DNA of 61,309 bases from Acidiferrimicrobium sp. IK (GCF_025499425.1 NZ_JAIMCB010000020.1:1-61309), one strand, 5' to 3'. Shown: positions 20,894 through 30,426, counted from the stretch's first letter. Numbers and translations: made by a program. Notes: a model not told the origin generated them from the letters alone.

Positions 20894-23281
20894 CTACGGC
20901 GCCCCAAGCGCCGACGGGGTCACCCTTCGGCGGCTGCGCCCCACCCCTGGGCTGCCTGCCAGCAGCACCCGGGCCCGCCTTCCTGCCGGCAACGCGGCGC
21001 GCAGGGCCGCCACCGCGCGGCCGGCCGCCACCCACGCGGCGTCGGCGGTAGCCGGTGACGCCACTTCGGCGAACACCGCTTGGTCCACCGCTCGAGCCAC
21101 CTCCAGGGTCGGCCCGGCGGCGGCCGGGCAAGCGACGAGGACCAAGGCGTGCACTTCGCTCGGAGTGAGGGTGCCGAGCGGGCCCGCCCTGCCGGCGCCG
21201 CCCCCGCCGGCGGTCGCGCTCGCGCCACCGCGCCCCCCGCCGGCGAGGGCGTGGCTGGCCGCCAGCGGCCCGAACGCGTCCAGCACCTCCGCCCACGCGC
21301 CCCGGACCTGCCCCGCCGGTGTGGGCGCGGCCCGGCGCCGAGCCCGCAGCCGGGCCCGCTGTAGCAGCCGGGCGCAGGTCAGCATCACCAACACGGCGAT
21401 CAGCACCACCGGGACGAGCAGCAGCGGATTGAACGAACCGCCGCCCGAAGAGGCCTTGCCCGCCAGCGCAGCCCCCTGGTCGCCGCGGGGCACGGTCCCG
21501 CCGGCTTGCGACGCGACGGTCTGGCGGACCTGGTTGAGCCCCTGGTCCAGCTTCGGGACGGTGGTAACTCCGCCCGCGCCGGGGGTCTTGCCGGGCGCGG
21601 ACGAGGCGGGGAACGGGCTGAACGCCTCCCAGCCCAACCCGGCGAACTCCACCTCCGGCCAGACGGTGGCGTCCGCCCCGCGCACCACCGTCGTCCCTGA
21701 GAACGAACCCCCCGGATGCCCCCGCGACACCGTCCCGGGCCGGAATCCCACCGCCAGCCTGGCCGGCAGCCCCACCGAACGGGCCATCAGCGCGAACGCG
21801 GCGGCGAACTGCTCGGCGCTCCCCGACTTGGCGGCCGCGAACGCCGACAGCCTCGCGCAGCTCGATCCTGGCGCGGCCTTCGGGTCGAGCGCGAAACCGT
21901 GCCCGGCCGCGAGCGACTGCTCGATCGCCGCTGCCTGCTGGTCAGGCCGGCCCTGCCGGGCGACGACTGCCTCCGCCAGCGAGCGCAGCGCGGCAGGGAA
22001 GCACGCCGGCACGCTCGTCAGCTGCGCCGCCGCGCTGCCGCTTGGCACCGCGGCGGTGTCGAGCGACGCGCGGCTGGGATCGGGGAGCCGGGCGCTGACC
22101 GTGAACGCCCCCGGAGCGCCGGGGCCGGTCGCCAGGAGGCTGGTGGTCGCAGGGTCGTAGGACAAGTCGGCCGGGGTGACCGAGGTGGGCACGCCGGCGG
22201 TCGGCACCCAAGGTCCGCCCAGCCCGGCGAGGTGCACCCGGTAGGTGGTGGCCGGCCCGAGCGTGGAGGGGTCCAGCGCCGCCGGAGCCGGCAGCAGGTT
22301 GCCGGCCCGGATGGCCTTGGCGTCGGTGCTCCACCCGGTGCCGTCGTAGGTGTCGAGACTGGCGATGCGCCAATCCGGCGGCGACGCCAGCCACGTCCGG
22401 TCGACGTCGGCGCGGAACATGACCGTTCCCGCGCCACGGCCTTGCCGGGCCGGGACTTCGTTTAGCGGATTCGGGGTCGAACCGAGGTCCACCGGCGGAG
22501 CCAGCCTGGTGCGGAGGTTGACCGGCTGCCTGCTGGAGGCGAAGGGGAAATTGGCGCCGACGGCCAACGACAGGGTGAGGACAACGACCCCGGTCGCGAC
22601 CGCGGCGAGGGCCCTGGCGGGTGGCACCCAGGTAGCGCCGTCTCCGGGCGGGCGCGACACGAGCAGGAGGTACGCGACGCCGGCCACCGCGACCGGCGCG
22701 ACCACCGTGGTCAGCGATCCGGGGCCGTGGACTCCGAGGACCAAGGCGACGAGCAACACCAGTCCCGCCGGCACCAGGCCACCCAGGCCGGGCCGCCGGC
22801 GGGTCGCGACGATCACCGCCGCAGCCGCGCCGAGGGCGACGACCCCGGCGAGCAACGGCAGCCGGCTGGCGGTCGGCGGAACGGGCACGCTGGTCGTGAG
22901 AATCCGGCTCCAGCCGCCGGTGAGGGCACCGACGCCGTCGGCGACGGCACGCCCGGGGCTCCCCGGGCCCGGCGACGCGAACAGCGCGGCGGTGGCGACG
23001 GGGGCGAGCAGCGTGGCCAGCACCACCGCCACCCCCGCCAGCGCGGCCCCCGATGAGGCGGGCTGGTCGGAGGTCCCGGACCCGTCGCCCGGTCCCCCCG
23101 CCGGCGCGGTCAACGCCAGGCGGGCGACGCCGCCACCGACACCGCCGAGGACCGTCGCGACGACAAGCGGCCCGGCGGTGCCTCCCCACCCGAACACCCG
23201 CTCGAACGCGGCTCCGGCCGCCGCGACCGCCAGGAGCGAGGCGACGGCGGGCACATAGCGGCGCAGGACCGGTCGGGTCAC
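20894..23281 (-). CDS. TgpA-like membrane protein with degenerate transglutaminase domain
   Basis: A 795-residue protein. Seven membrane helices in the first 240 residues (DUF3488/TgpA_N-like) are followed by an exported region with a transglutaminase-like core at about 450-570 and a last helix near 620 (LLLVPVVLIAVLVML). In active relatives the core carries Cys in a GxCEQFA motif, His in DAHxWPEV and Asp or Glu before Pro in GWxxFxP. Here these are Ala489 (GSAEQFA), Thr539 (DATVWPEV) and Ser555 (AFSPF), so the triad is lost and a scaffold role is more likely. The GTG at 23281 overlaps the stop of the DUF58 gene by 4 bases, supporting the start and one operon with DUF58 and MoxR. Confidence 0.88.
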   Translation of the reverse strand: MTRPVLRRYVPAVASLLAVAAAGAAFERVFGWGGTAGPLVVATVLGGVGGGVARLALTAPAGGPGDGSGTSDQPASSGAALAGVAVVLATLLAPVATAALFASPGPGSPGRAVADGVGALTGGWSRILTTSVPVPPTASRLPLLAGVVALGAAAAVIVATRRRPGLGGLVPAGLVLLVALVLGVHGPGSLTTVVAPVAVAGVAYLLLVSRPPGDGATWVPPARALAAVATGVVVLTLSLAVGANFPFASSRQPVNLRTRLAPPVDLGSTPNPLNEVPARQGRGAGTVMFRADVDRTWLASPPDWRIASLDTYDGTGWSTDAKAIRAGNLLPAPAALDPSTLGPATTYRVHLAGLGGPWVPTAGVPTSVTPADLSYDPATTSLLATGPGAPGAFTVSARLPDPSRASLDTAAVPSGSAAAQLTSVPACFPAALRSLAEAVVARQGRPDQQAAAIEQSLAAGHGFALDPKAAPGSSCARLSAFAAAKSGSAEQFAAAFALMARSVGLPARLAVGFRPGTVSRGHPGGSFSGTTVVRGADATVWPEVEFAGLGWEAFSPFPASSAPGKTPGAGGVTTVPKLDQGLNQVRQTVASQAGGTVPRGDQGAALAGKASSGGGSFNPLLLVPVVLIAVLVMLTCARLLQRARLRARRRAAPTPAGQVRGAWAEVLDAFGPLAASHALAGGGRGGASATAGGGGAGRAGPLGTLTPSEVHALVLVACPAAAGPTLEVARAVDQAVFAEVASPATADAAWVAAGRAVAALRAALPAGRRARVLLAGSPGVGRSRRRVTPSALGAP

Positions 23282-24420
23282 CCTCCGCTCCCCGACTGCC
23301 ACAGGGCCAGCACCGCCGCGGCTCCCCCGGCCCGGCACACCTCGAGGCGGGCGATGCGCCGGGAGGCCGGCGTCTCGGCGCCGAGCAGCAGGGCGCTGAC
23401 CCGGCGGTACCGGCCGCCGAGACGATCGAGGCTGGTGGGGTCGTCGGGCATCGCGTCGCCGCTGATCAGCACTGCCACGGATCCGCCGGTCTCGCCTTCG
23501 AGGCTTTGAACCGCCCGGGCCAGGCTGCCGTCGGCGTGGAGGGACAGCCCGGCGATCAGGTCCAGGGCGTCGCGGGCCCCGGTCGGCACGAACTCCGTGA
23601 CCGCCCCGCTGATCGTGTCCAACCGGACCGGCGCGCCGGCTCGAAGCGCCTGCTCGACGAGAGACGCGGCGACCTCCGCTGCCTCCTCGAACCACGCCGG
23701 TGTCGGGTACGACCCGCTGCGGTCGTCGAGGAGGACCGCGACCTGGGGCCGGTTGGTGTCGACGTGCTTTTTGATCATCAACGTCCCGGTGCGGGCGGTG
23801 GTCCGCCAGTGCACCATCCGCAGGTCGTCGCCTTCCACGTAGGGCCGCAACCCCTGGAAGGCGATCGTCCCTTCGGGGGCGGTGTCGTCCATCGGGCCGT
23901 CCATCTCGATGGTCGACCCGGCCCGCACCGCGGGGACCGGGTGGCTGCGGGGATGGACCCACAACGTCGCCCCGGAACCGAAGTTTCGCCGCCGCGACAC
24001 CAGCCCGAATGGGTCGGTCTGGTCGAGGACCATCGGCCCGACCGCGAACACCCCCCGCCGGCCGGTCGGCAGCCGGTAGGTAGTCGAGTGGCTGGCCGCG
24101 GGGCGCAGCGGCGGCAGCTCTACGGTGACCCGCTCCAGCCCGACGCGGTCTTCGACGCGCAGGCGCGGCGCTCGCCGCCGCCCGACGTTGGTCACCTGCA
24201 CCAGCCCCAACGCAGCCCCGCCCCGCCGGACCCGGACCGGCTCGAGCTGGCGTTCGACGGCCAGCGTCGGCGGGTGGAGAACCCACACGAAGGCCGCGGC
24301 GACGAGCAGCACCAAAGCCCCGGCCAGCACGCAAAGCTCCGGGTAGCCGAGCACCACGCCGAGGACGTAGACGGCGACGCCGGCGCCGAGGGTGCTCCAA
24401 CCGGTCTGGGTGGGACGCAC
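23278..24420 (-). CDS. DUF58 domain protein (MoxR-associated)
   Basis: A 380-residue protein. Two N-terminal membrane helices (GWSTLGAGVAVYVLGVVLGY and LCVLAGALVLLVAAAFVW) precede an immunoglobulin-like region. The DUF58 signature follows: DTAPEGTIAFQGLRPYVEGD then RMVHWRTTARTGTLMIKK. The C-terminal half is a von Willebrand A-like fold (VAVLLDDRSGS). DUF58 proteins work with MoxR ATPases and TgpA-like proteins, often in envelope or export-related assembly. The GTG at 24420 starts 5 bases after the moxR stop codon. Confidence 0.88.
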   Translation of the reverse strand: MRPTQTGWSTLGAGVAVYVLGVVLGYPELCVLAGALVLLVAAAFVWVLHPPTLAVERQLEPVRVRRGGAALGLVQVTNVGRRRAPRLRVEDRVGLERVTVELPPLRPAASHSTTYRLPTGRRGVFAVGPMVLDQTDPFGLVSRRRNFGSGATLWVHPRSHPVPAVRAGSTIEMDGPMDDTAPEGTIAFQGLRPYVEGDDLRMVHWRTTARTGTLMIKKHVDTNRPQVAVLLDDRSGSYPTPAWFEEAAEVAASLVEQALRAGAPVRLDTISGAVTEFVPTGARDALDLIAGLSLHADGSLARAVQSLEGETGGSVAVLISGDAMPDDPTSLDRLGGRYRRVSALLLGAETPASRRIARLEVCRAGGAAAVLALWQSGSGG

Positions 24421-24425
24421 CGCCG

Positions 24426-25418
24426 CTAGCCGGCGGTCGGCACGGGGACGGCGCGAAGGACGTCGTCGATCAGCTTGGTCGTGGTCGCGTTGTTGAGCAC
24501 CGCTTGCGAGGCCAGAACCATGCGGTGACCGAGGACGGCGTGGGTCAGCGCCTTGACGTCGTCGGCGGTGGCGTAGTCCCGCCCGGCGATCGCCGCCCGG
24601 GCCCGCGCCGCTCGCATGAGCGACAGGCTGGCGCGGGGGCTGGCGCCCAGGCGTACTTCTGGCTGGGAGCGGGTGGCTGCGGCGATGGCGACGATGTAGT
24701 CCCGCAGAGCCGGGGCCACCCGGATGGAGCGGACGATCCGGATCATCCGCTCCACGTCGGCAGCCGACGCCACCGGCCGGAGGGCGGCGATCCCCGTCTC
24801 GGCGCCGTCGGCGGCCAAGACCTCGGCCTCGCTGGCGCCGTCGGGGTACCCGATCGACAGTCGGATCAAGAACCGGTCCAGCTGCGCTTCGGGGAGCCGG
24901 TAGGTGCCGTCCATCTCGATGGGGTTCTGGGTGGCCAGCACGAGGAACGGGCGGGGCACGGGATGGGCCTTCCCGTCGACGGTGACCCGCCGCTCTTCCA
25001 TCACCTCGAGCAGCGCGGACTGGGTCTTCGGGGACGCCCGGTTGATCTCGTCGGCGAGAACGACGTTGGCAAAGATCGGGCCCGGCCGGAACGAGAAGCT
25101 GCTGTCGTGCTGGCGGTAGACGGTGGCGCCGGTGACGTCCGATGGCAGCAGGTCGGGGGTGAACTGGACCCGGTTCCACTCCGCGGCCAGGGACGCGGCC
25201 AGCGCCCGGACCAGCGACGTCTTGCCGACCCCGGGCACGTCCTCGACCAGCACGTGACCCTCAGCCAGGAGGGCGATGACCGCCAGCCCGATGGCGTCGG
25301 GCTTGCCCCGGATGACCTGCCCCATGCTCCGGCCGATCCGCTCCGCGGTGTCGGCCACCCACGCCACGTCCGCGGGCGACGCGCTCTCTCCGGCGTGGTC
25401 GGTGGAGGTGGTGGTCAT
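24426..25418 (-). CDS. MoxR-family AAA+ ATPase
   Basis: A 330-residue ATPase. Walker A is EDVPGVGKTSLVRAL, Walker B is VVLADEINRASPKTQSALLEVMEE, sensor 1 is LVLATQNPIEMDGTYRLPEAQLDRF, and the arginine-finger/sensor 2 region is LGASPRASLSLMRAARA. MoxR proteins are chaperone-like remodelers that act with DUF58/VWA partners, which follow directly. The ATG at 25418 begins MTTTSTDHAGE. It is 35 bases downstream of the Fn3 protein gene, so the four genes 28.1-20.9 kb look like one operon. Confidence 0.93.
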   Translation of the reverse strand: MTTTSTDHAGESASPADVAWVADTAERIGRSMGQVIRGKPDAIGLAVIALLAEGHVLVEDVPGVGKTSLVRALAASLAAEWNRVQFTPDLLPSDVTGATVYRQHDSSFSFRPGPIFANVVLADEINRASPKTQSALLEVMEERRVTVDGKAHPVPRPFLVLATQNPIEMDGTYRLPEAQLDRFLIRLSIGYPDGASEAEVLAADGAETGIAALRPVASAADVERMIRIVRSIRVAPALRDYIVAIAAATRSQPEVRLGASPRASLSLMRAARARAAIAGRDYATADDVKALTHAVLGHRMVLASQAVLNNATTTKLIDDVLRAVPVPTAG

Positions 25419-25453
25419 CGAGGCACGTCTTTCGGTGAGTGGAGCGGGCCGGC

Positions 25454-28102
25454 TCAGCCGTAGAAGCTGGAGCCGCCCGCCACGATGTCTTGGTCGCGGT
25501 ACGGGCCGCCCATCGTGCCCGAGGTCGTGATGGACGTGATGGTGTAGCCGCTCAGCCCGGCGACGGGCTTGGGGCTCACGTAGGCGATCGCGCCGGGGCT
25601 CACGCCCGGCTCGCTCTGCAGGTTGGCGCAGCCGGCGACCGAGCTCTGCAGGTCGTAGAGGAACCCGCCGGTCTGGGTCCCCTGGTAGGTGTTCTTCGAG
25701 TTGTACGCCCCGCAGAGCACCACGAAGCCGTTGGGGATGGGGCCCGAAGGCGGGATCAGGTTGGGGTGGATCCCGGCGGAGAATTGCCAGGCGCCGGTGT
25801 TGCCGGCGCTGCAGATGGTCCCTCTCTCCAGCGCGGTGGCCCCGGTCAGGCTGTCCTTGCAGTGGACCGTCTGCTGGGTCTGGGCGTACGACGTCGCCTG
25901 GCCGGAGACCGCTCCGCTCGACCCGACGGCGTTGTTGGCCACCACCGACACGCTGTAGGAGCCGGTGCCGGTGATCGTGTAGGTCGTCGAAGCGACCGTC
26001 GCCCGGCCGCCGCCCCACGACACGGTGTAGCCGGTGATCGCCGCCCCGCCGGTAGTGGAGGGCGCCGACCAGCTGACCGCGACCTTGCCCAGCTCGCCGT
26101 CGACCGCCAGGTTCCGCGGCGGGCCCGGCTTGGACCAGGTGGTGACCGGAGCCGACGCCGCCCCGGCCGGCCCGGCGTTTCCGGTGGCGTTGGTGGCGGT
26201 CACCGAGAAGCTGTAGGCCACGCCCGGGCTCAACCCGCTCACCGTTGCGCTGGTGGCGGCGGTGGTCAGCGGTCCGACCGAGGCGGGGCTGACCTTCAAC
26301 GTGTAGGACTTGATCGGGGTGTTGTAAGGCCCCAGCCCGGGCGCCTTCCACGTCACGGTGAGGGCACCGACGGTGGTCTGCTTGGCCACGCTCGGGGCCG
26401 CGACCTGGCCGGGAGAGTCGGCTCTCGGCGTGGCGCACGCCGGCCCCGTTGGCGAGCTGAGGTTGCCGGCGCCGACCTTGTTGACCGCCTGCACCTGCAC
26501 GCACACCGTCGTGTCGTTCTGGCGGCCGGAGAACGAGGCGGTCAGCCGTCCGCCGGCGGGAACCGTCGTGGACGCCAAGGCGTTGCCCCCGCCGTTAGGC
26601 ACGACGCTCACTTTGTAGGAGGTGATCGGCGACCCGCCGTCGTTGGCCGGCGGCGACCAGGCGCCGGCGATCGTGCTGTCGCCGGCGGTGGCGGTCACCG
26701 ACGCCGGCACGCCGGGAGGCGCGGTGGTCGTCGTGGTCGGCTTCGGTGGCAACGTCGGCTGGGGCGGCGCGGCGGTCGGCGGCGGCGCGGTGGGGGGCGG
26801 CCCCAGCGTGGTGGCGGCCGCGCCGCCCGCGGCCGCCACGTTGGACTGCACCGGTGCGGTGATCGGGGAGGTCAGCGAGAGCGCCGGGTTGGCGCCGGTC
26901 GGGACCGTCGCCGGCGACGTGGAAGACGCCGGCGAGGAGGCGTCGGGCGGGGACGGGTGACCGGAAGAGGGCCCGGCCGCCACGTACTTGGTCACGTCGG
27001 TGACCTGACCGGCGGGGTCGACGACCAGCGCCGCGGCCGAGTCCGGGTTGTTGACGAACACCAGGTTGTCCTTGGCCACCAGCTGGTCGCTGCCGGCGGG
27101 CACGCTGACCGGCGGCAGGGTGGCCAGCGGATCGAGGTTGACCGAGTCGAGCTGGTTGGCCACGACGTCGAGCAGGTAGCCCTTCCCGCCGCTCACCGCC
27201 AGCTGGGCGACCCGGCCTCCGCCGGGGACGTTGAGCGTCGAGAGCGACGAGTGGCTGGTGTCGATGTCGAGCAGGGTGGTCTGGGTGGCGGGCAGGACCA
27301 GCAGGTGGCTGCTCGCCGGCGACCCGGCGACCAGCGGGGCGCCGTCGGTCGCCGGCACCGCGACGGGCGGCGCGGCAGGGTCGCTCACCGGGCGGGCCTG
27401 CCCGGCAGCGGTGTCCACCGCCCAGATCCCGGTGCTCGTCGGGGCGACCGCAAGCGGATCGCCGGGGTGCCCGAACGCGTTGGTGTGGACCAAGTCGTCG
27501 CCGGTGATCTCCGCGACCAGCCCCTTGTTCCCCTGCGGCACCCAAAGGTCGCCGGCGTCGTCGCCGACAGCGGTCCCCGTCGGGCCGCCGAGCGCCACCT
27601 GCTTGCCGATGGGCGCGAAGCTCTGCGGGTCGACCCGGGAGACCACACCCGAAGACGAGTCCAGCAGCCAGGTGGCGTCCCCGGCGGCGACCACCTGGAT
27701 GGCGGTGGCCTTCCCGGCGGTCGGCCGGCTGGCCGCGACGGTCATGGTCGATCCCGAGATCCGCGACAACCGACCGGTCCGCTGGTCCAACACGTAAGCC
27801 CCGTCCGGGCGCTGCACGACCTCGAAGGGGTCCCCGGGGCGGCCCACCGCGACCTGGGCGTCCACCCTCCCGCTGTATCCGCCGACGTGGGAGAAAGTGC
27901 CCGTCGCTCGGTTGCTCAGCCAGCTGTCACCCGAGAGCAGCTTGAGCGCGGCCGCCGGCTCCCGGGTGCCAGTGACCGCGAAGGTCAGGCCGCCGCCCAG
28001 CAGGACCGCGGCGAGGACCGCAGGAAGCACGACCCGGCTCCCACGTCCTCCCCGTCGCACCCAGCTCACTGCGGTCACCTCGATCGTCGGACACCCCGCC
28101 AT
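25454..28102 (-). CDS. Secreted or membrane-anchored beta-propeller/fibronectin type III protein
   Basis: An 882-residue surface protein. An N-terminal signal anchor (about 22-45, RVVLPAVLAAVLLGGGLTFAV) precedes a region of about 320 residues with repeating blades (GDLWVPQGNKGLVAEITG, GIWAVDTAAGQARPV, VFVNNPDSAAALVVD) that looks like an NHL or YVTN-type propeller. A Pro/Thr linker (about 375-455) follows, then three Fn3 domains (about 460-745) with typical PPGVPASVTA, ITSYKVSV and GVAYSFSVTATNATG motifs. A C-terminal Cys-containing domain (about 750-882, VHCKDSLTGATAL) ends the protein. It heads the operon with MoxR, DUF58 and TgpA-like genes and is a candidate substrate of that machinery. 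A GTG 8 or 12 codons in is an alternative start. Confidence 0.85.
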   Translation of the reverse strand: MAGCPTIEVTAVSWVRRGGRGSRVVLPAVLAAVLLGGGLTFAVTGTREPAAALKLLSGDSWLSNRATGTFSHVGGYSGRVDAQVAVGRPGDPFEVVQRPDGAYVLDQRTGRLSRISGSTMTVAASRPTAGKATAIQVVAAGDATWLLDSSSGVVSRVDPQSFAPIGKQVALGGPTGTAVGDDAGDLWVPQGNKGLVAEITGDDLVHTNAFGHPGDPLAVAPTSTGIWAVDTAAGQARPVSDPAAPPVAVPATDGAPLVAGSPASSHLLVLPATQTTLLDIDTSHSSLSTLNVPGGGRVAQLAVSGGKGYLLDVVANQLDSVNLDPLATLPPVSVPAGSDQLVAKDNLVFVNNPDSAAALVVDPAGQVTDVTKYVAAGPSSGHPSPPDASSPASSTSPATVPTGANPALSLTSPITAPVQSNVAAAGGAAATTLGPPPTAPPPTAAPPQPTLPPKPTTTTTAPPGVPASVTATAGDSTIAGAWSPPANDGGSPITSYKVSVVPNGGGNALASTTVPAGGRLTASFSGRQNDTTVCVQVQAVNKVGAGNLSSPTGPACATPRADSPGQVAAPSVAKQTTVGALTVTWKAPGLGPYNTPIKSYTLKVSPASVGPLTTAATSATVSGLSPGVAYSFSVTATNATGNAGPAGAASAPVTTWSKPGPPRNLAVDGELGKVAVSWSAPSTTGGAAITGYTVSWGGGRATVASTTYTITGTGSYSVSVVANNAVGSSGAVSGQATSYAQTQQTVHCKDSLTGATALERGTICSAGNTGAWQFSAGIHPNLIPPSGPIPNGFVVLCGAYNSKNTYQGTQTGGFLYDLQSSVAGCANLQSEPGVSPGAIAYVSPKPVAGLSGYTITSITTSGTMGGPYRDQDIVAGGSSFYG

Positions 28103-28209
28103 CGCCTTTCCCGGTGCTACGCGGTCGCGAAACCTCTACCGGGAGGGCAGGGCGGCAAGGCGAAAAGGATAGCAACAGGGCACAAGGGACGGTGCTGTGG
28201 AATTGCTGT

Positions 28210-28986
28210 TCAGCGGGCGGCTGCCGGCATCGAGCCGGCGCCCGCCGCACCCCTGAGCGCGACCAGGTCCAGGCCTTGGAGGTACTCGAACGCCAGCTGC
28301 GGGTGACGGTACAGCCAGTCGTGATCGACCGGCTGTTCGCTCCCGTGCACGACGGTGAACCCCGCGCCCATGTCCCTCGCGAAGCTGGCCCCGTCGGCGC
28401 GCGACAGCAGGCTGTCGCGGTCGGCCCACAGCACATGCCGGGGGATGTCGGTCCTGGCCAGGGCCGACACGTGGTCGCGCCGGTCGCTGCGAAAGCCCCA
28501 CCACCCGGCTCGGGCCAGGCACAGCGGGTGGGTCACCACCGACGTGGCGAAGTCGATCGCCGCCCGGGGGGTCGCCATCCACAACAGGTGGACCGGGTGC
28601 AGCGCCTCGTAAGCGAGAGTCCACTCCCTCGACATCGCCAACGTGTCGACGAAGACCAGCTCGGTGACCCGCTCAACGTTTCGGACCGCGAAGTCCAGCT
28701 GCAGCGCCCCGCCGAAAGAGTGCCCGAGCACGCTCACCTGCTCCACCCCGAGGTGGTCGAGGGTGGCTTCCACGTCGTCGAGGACCCGTTGGGGACTCCA
28801 GGTGCCGCCCGGTTCGGCGAAGAGAGCCGGGATGATGACCCGGCACCGTTCGGCCAGCCGCTCGGCTAGGTCCAGGTAGGTCCGGGGTTGGAGAGCGAAG
28901 CCCTGCATCAAAAGCAGCGCCGGGCCGTCCCCGAGGTCCAGGTGAGGGAGGGGGCGGGAGGCCCTGCGGGATTTCGACGCCTGCAC
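28210..28986 (-). CDS. Alpha/beta hydrolase
   Basis: A 258-residue protein. The nucleophile elbow is GHSFGG (Ser in VLGHSFGGAL), the oxyanion region is LLLMQGFALQPRTYLDLAERL, the acid is likely the Asp in LWADRDSLLS, and the His is in QPVDHDWLYRHP. The substrate cannot be told. The ATG at 28986 begins MQASKSRRASRPLPHLD. It is transcribed divergently from the PadR gene, whose start is 93 bases away. Confidence 0.88.
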   Translation of the reverse strand: MQASKSRRASRPLPHLDLGDGPALLLMQGFALQPRTYLDLAERLAERCRVIIPALFAEPGGTWSPQRVLDDVEATLDHLGVEQVSVLGHSFGGALQLDFAVRNVERVTELVFVDTLAMSREWTLAYEALHPVHLLWMATPRAAIDFATSVVTHPLCLARAGWWGFRSDRRDHVSALARTDIPRHVLWADRDSLLSRADGASFARDMGAGFTVVHGSEQPVDHDWLYRHPQLAFEYLQGLDLVALRGAAGAGSMPAAAR

Positions 28987-29079
28987 CGGTCAACTATCCC
29001 CCACAGCCGCCACCGGGAACCAGCGGTGGGCTCTCGTGATATGTCGCGACGCCTCTTTCTCCACGGTATCGTCGTCGGC

Positions 29080-29586
29080 ATGCACGGACCGCACGAAGGG
29101 CGGGGGCATCGGGGCGGGCCGTGGGCTGGCGGTCCGTGGGGCGGCGGCGGGCGGCGGATGCGCCGCGGCGACATTCGCACGGTGCTGCTCGCGACGCTCC
29201 TCGACGGCCCGGCGCACGGCTACGAGGTCATGCGCCGGCTGGAGGAGCGCAGCGGCGGCATGTGGCGTCCCAGCGCCGGGTCGGTGTACCCGACGCTGCA
29301 GATGCTGGAGGAGGAGGGGCTGCTCAGCTCGACCGAAGACGCCGGCAAGCGGGTTTACGCCCTGACCGACACCGGGCGGGTCGAGGCGGAGCGGCGCGCC
29401 GAGGGCTTCCGGCCGTGGGAGGACAGCCCCGCCGGTGGGCGCGCCGAGCTTCGCCAGGCGGTCGGCGCGCTCATGATGGCGCTGCGCCAGGTGGAGATGG
29501 CCGCCGACGACGTCACCGTCGAGCGGGCCACCGCGCTGGTCAGCGCCACCCGTCAACAGCTCTATCAACTCCTCGCAGAGAGCTAG
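29080..29586 (+). CDS. PadR-family transcriptional regulator
   Basis: A 168-residue regulator. A Gly/His/Arg-rich leader (HGPHEGRGHRGG) is followed by the PadR winged helix (about 28-105: MRRGDIRTVLLATLLDGPAHGYEVMRRLEER, SAGSVYPTLQMLEEEGLL, ALTDTGR) and a C-terminal helix for dimerisation. The ATG at 29080 is preferred; TATCGT at 29067-29072 could be its -10 box, making the mRNA leaderless. An ATG at 29041 would add 13 residues. The stop overlaps the convergent thioesterase gene by 4 bases. Confidence 0.85.
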   Translation: MHGPHEGRGHRGGPWAGGPWGGGGRRMRRGDIRTVLLATLLDGPAHGYEVMRRLEERSGGMWRPSAGSVYPTLQMLEEEGLLSSTEDAGKRVYALTDTGRVEAERRAEGFRPWEDSPAGGRAELRQAVGALMMALRQVEMAADDVTVERATALVSATRQQLYQLLAES

Positions 29587-30389
29587 CGCGGCGCGATCAG
29601 CAGCGGCTGCTCGACGGTGCCGACCGCGCCGCCCGGGTCGCTCAGCACCCCGGTGGTCAGCCCGATCCCGTCGTCACCGGTGGCCGTCCGGCACGCCAGG
29701 TGCACCCACTCCCCGACCGGGTGGCGCCGCAGGTGCACGGTTACCGCCGGCGGGATGAACAGCCATTCCTTGATCGGCAGCTCGTTGGACAGCCCGTTGG
29801 CCGCGTCGGCGACGATCAGCGCCCGCTGGTAGCCGGTCAGCTCCTCGCCGGCGACGAGAGGCACCCTCACCCGGGTCCACACCCGTGCCGGGCCGGGGAC
29901 ATCGAAACCGCTCTCGGTGAAGCGCCACTCGACGGCCCGCCCGTATCCCCACTGCCGGTCGATGCCGGGGAAATAGCCCTGTTCCTGCTCCGAGGGGACC
30001 GCCTCCACCGGTGTCTCGACGCCGGAAGCCGCGGCAGACGGGCTGACCGGCGGCGGGGTGTCGCCTAATGCGACGTGCCAAGCCCGGGCCAGTACCGCCG
30101 GGCGCCCCCCGGCCGACAGCGTCGCCTCGGTCATCACCACCCGCCGTCCGGGCCTGGTCACCGAGGCGTCGACGGTGACCTCGCGGCGGGGGATCGGGCC
30201 GAGCATCTCGGCGGTGATGCGGGCCAAACGCAGCTCCGGGGTGCCCGCCAGCCGATCGATGACCGACGCCAGCAGCGCGGCGGGCGGACCGCCGTGCTGG
30301 CTGGCGTCGTCCCACGGGCTGGTGGTCGCCTCGGTCGGAACGTAGCGCCCGTCGCCGGCGGGAATGTAGAAAGCCTCCGGTAGCTGCAC
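29583..30389 (-). CDS. Acyl-CoA thioesterase family protein (TesB-like double hotdog)
   Basis: A 268-residue protein. The pattern SPWDDASQHGGPPAALLASVIDRL near the N-terminus and ANGLSNELPIKEWLFIPPAVTVHLRRHPVGEWVHL near the C-terminus are the two hotdog halves of TesB-like thioesterases (4HBT_3). Substrate length cannot be inferred. It converges on the PadR gene with a 4-base overlap. Confidence 0.85.
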   Translation of the reverse strand: MQLPEAFYIPAGDGRYVPTEATTSPWDDASQHGGPPAALLASVIDRLAGTPELRLARITAEMLGPIPRREVTVDASVTRPGRRVVMTEATLSAGGRPAVLARAWHVALGDTPPPVSPSAAASGVETPVEAVPSEQEQGYFPGIDRQWGYGRAVEWRFTESGFDVPGPARVWTRVRVPLVAGEELTGYQRALIVADAANGLSNELPIKEWLFIPPAVTVHLRRHPVGEWVHLACRTATGDDGIGLTTGVLSDPGGAVGTVEQPLLIAPR

Positions 30390-30426
30390 GCCTCGATGAT
30401 GGCCGACCCCCGGACCGTCGCGGTTG

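Noticed and set aside
25439..28306. A 955-codon plus-strand open frame over the Fn3/propeller gene
   Set aside because: It is antisense to a gene with clear domains. The translation is Arg/Gly-rich with no signal or motif.
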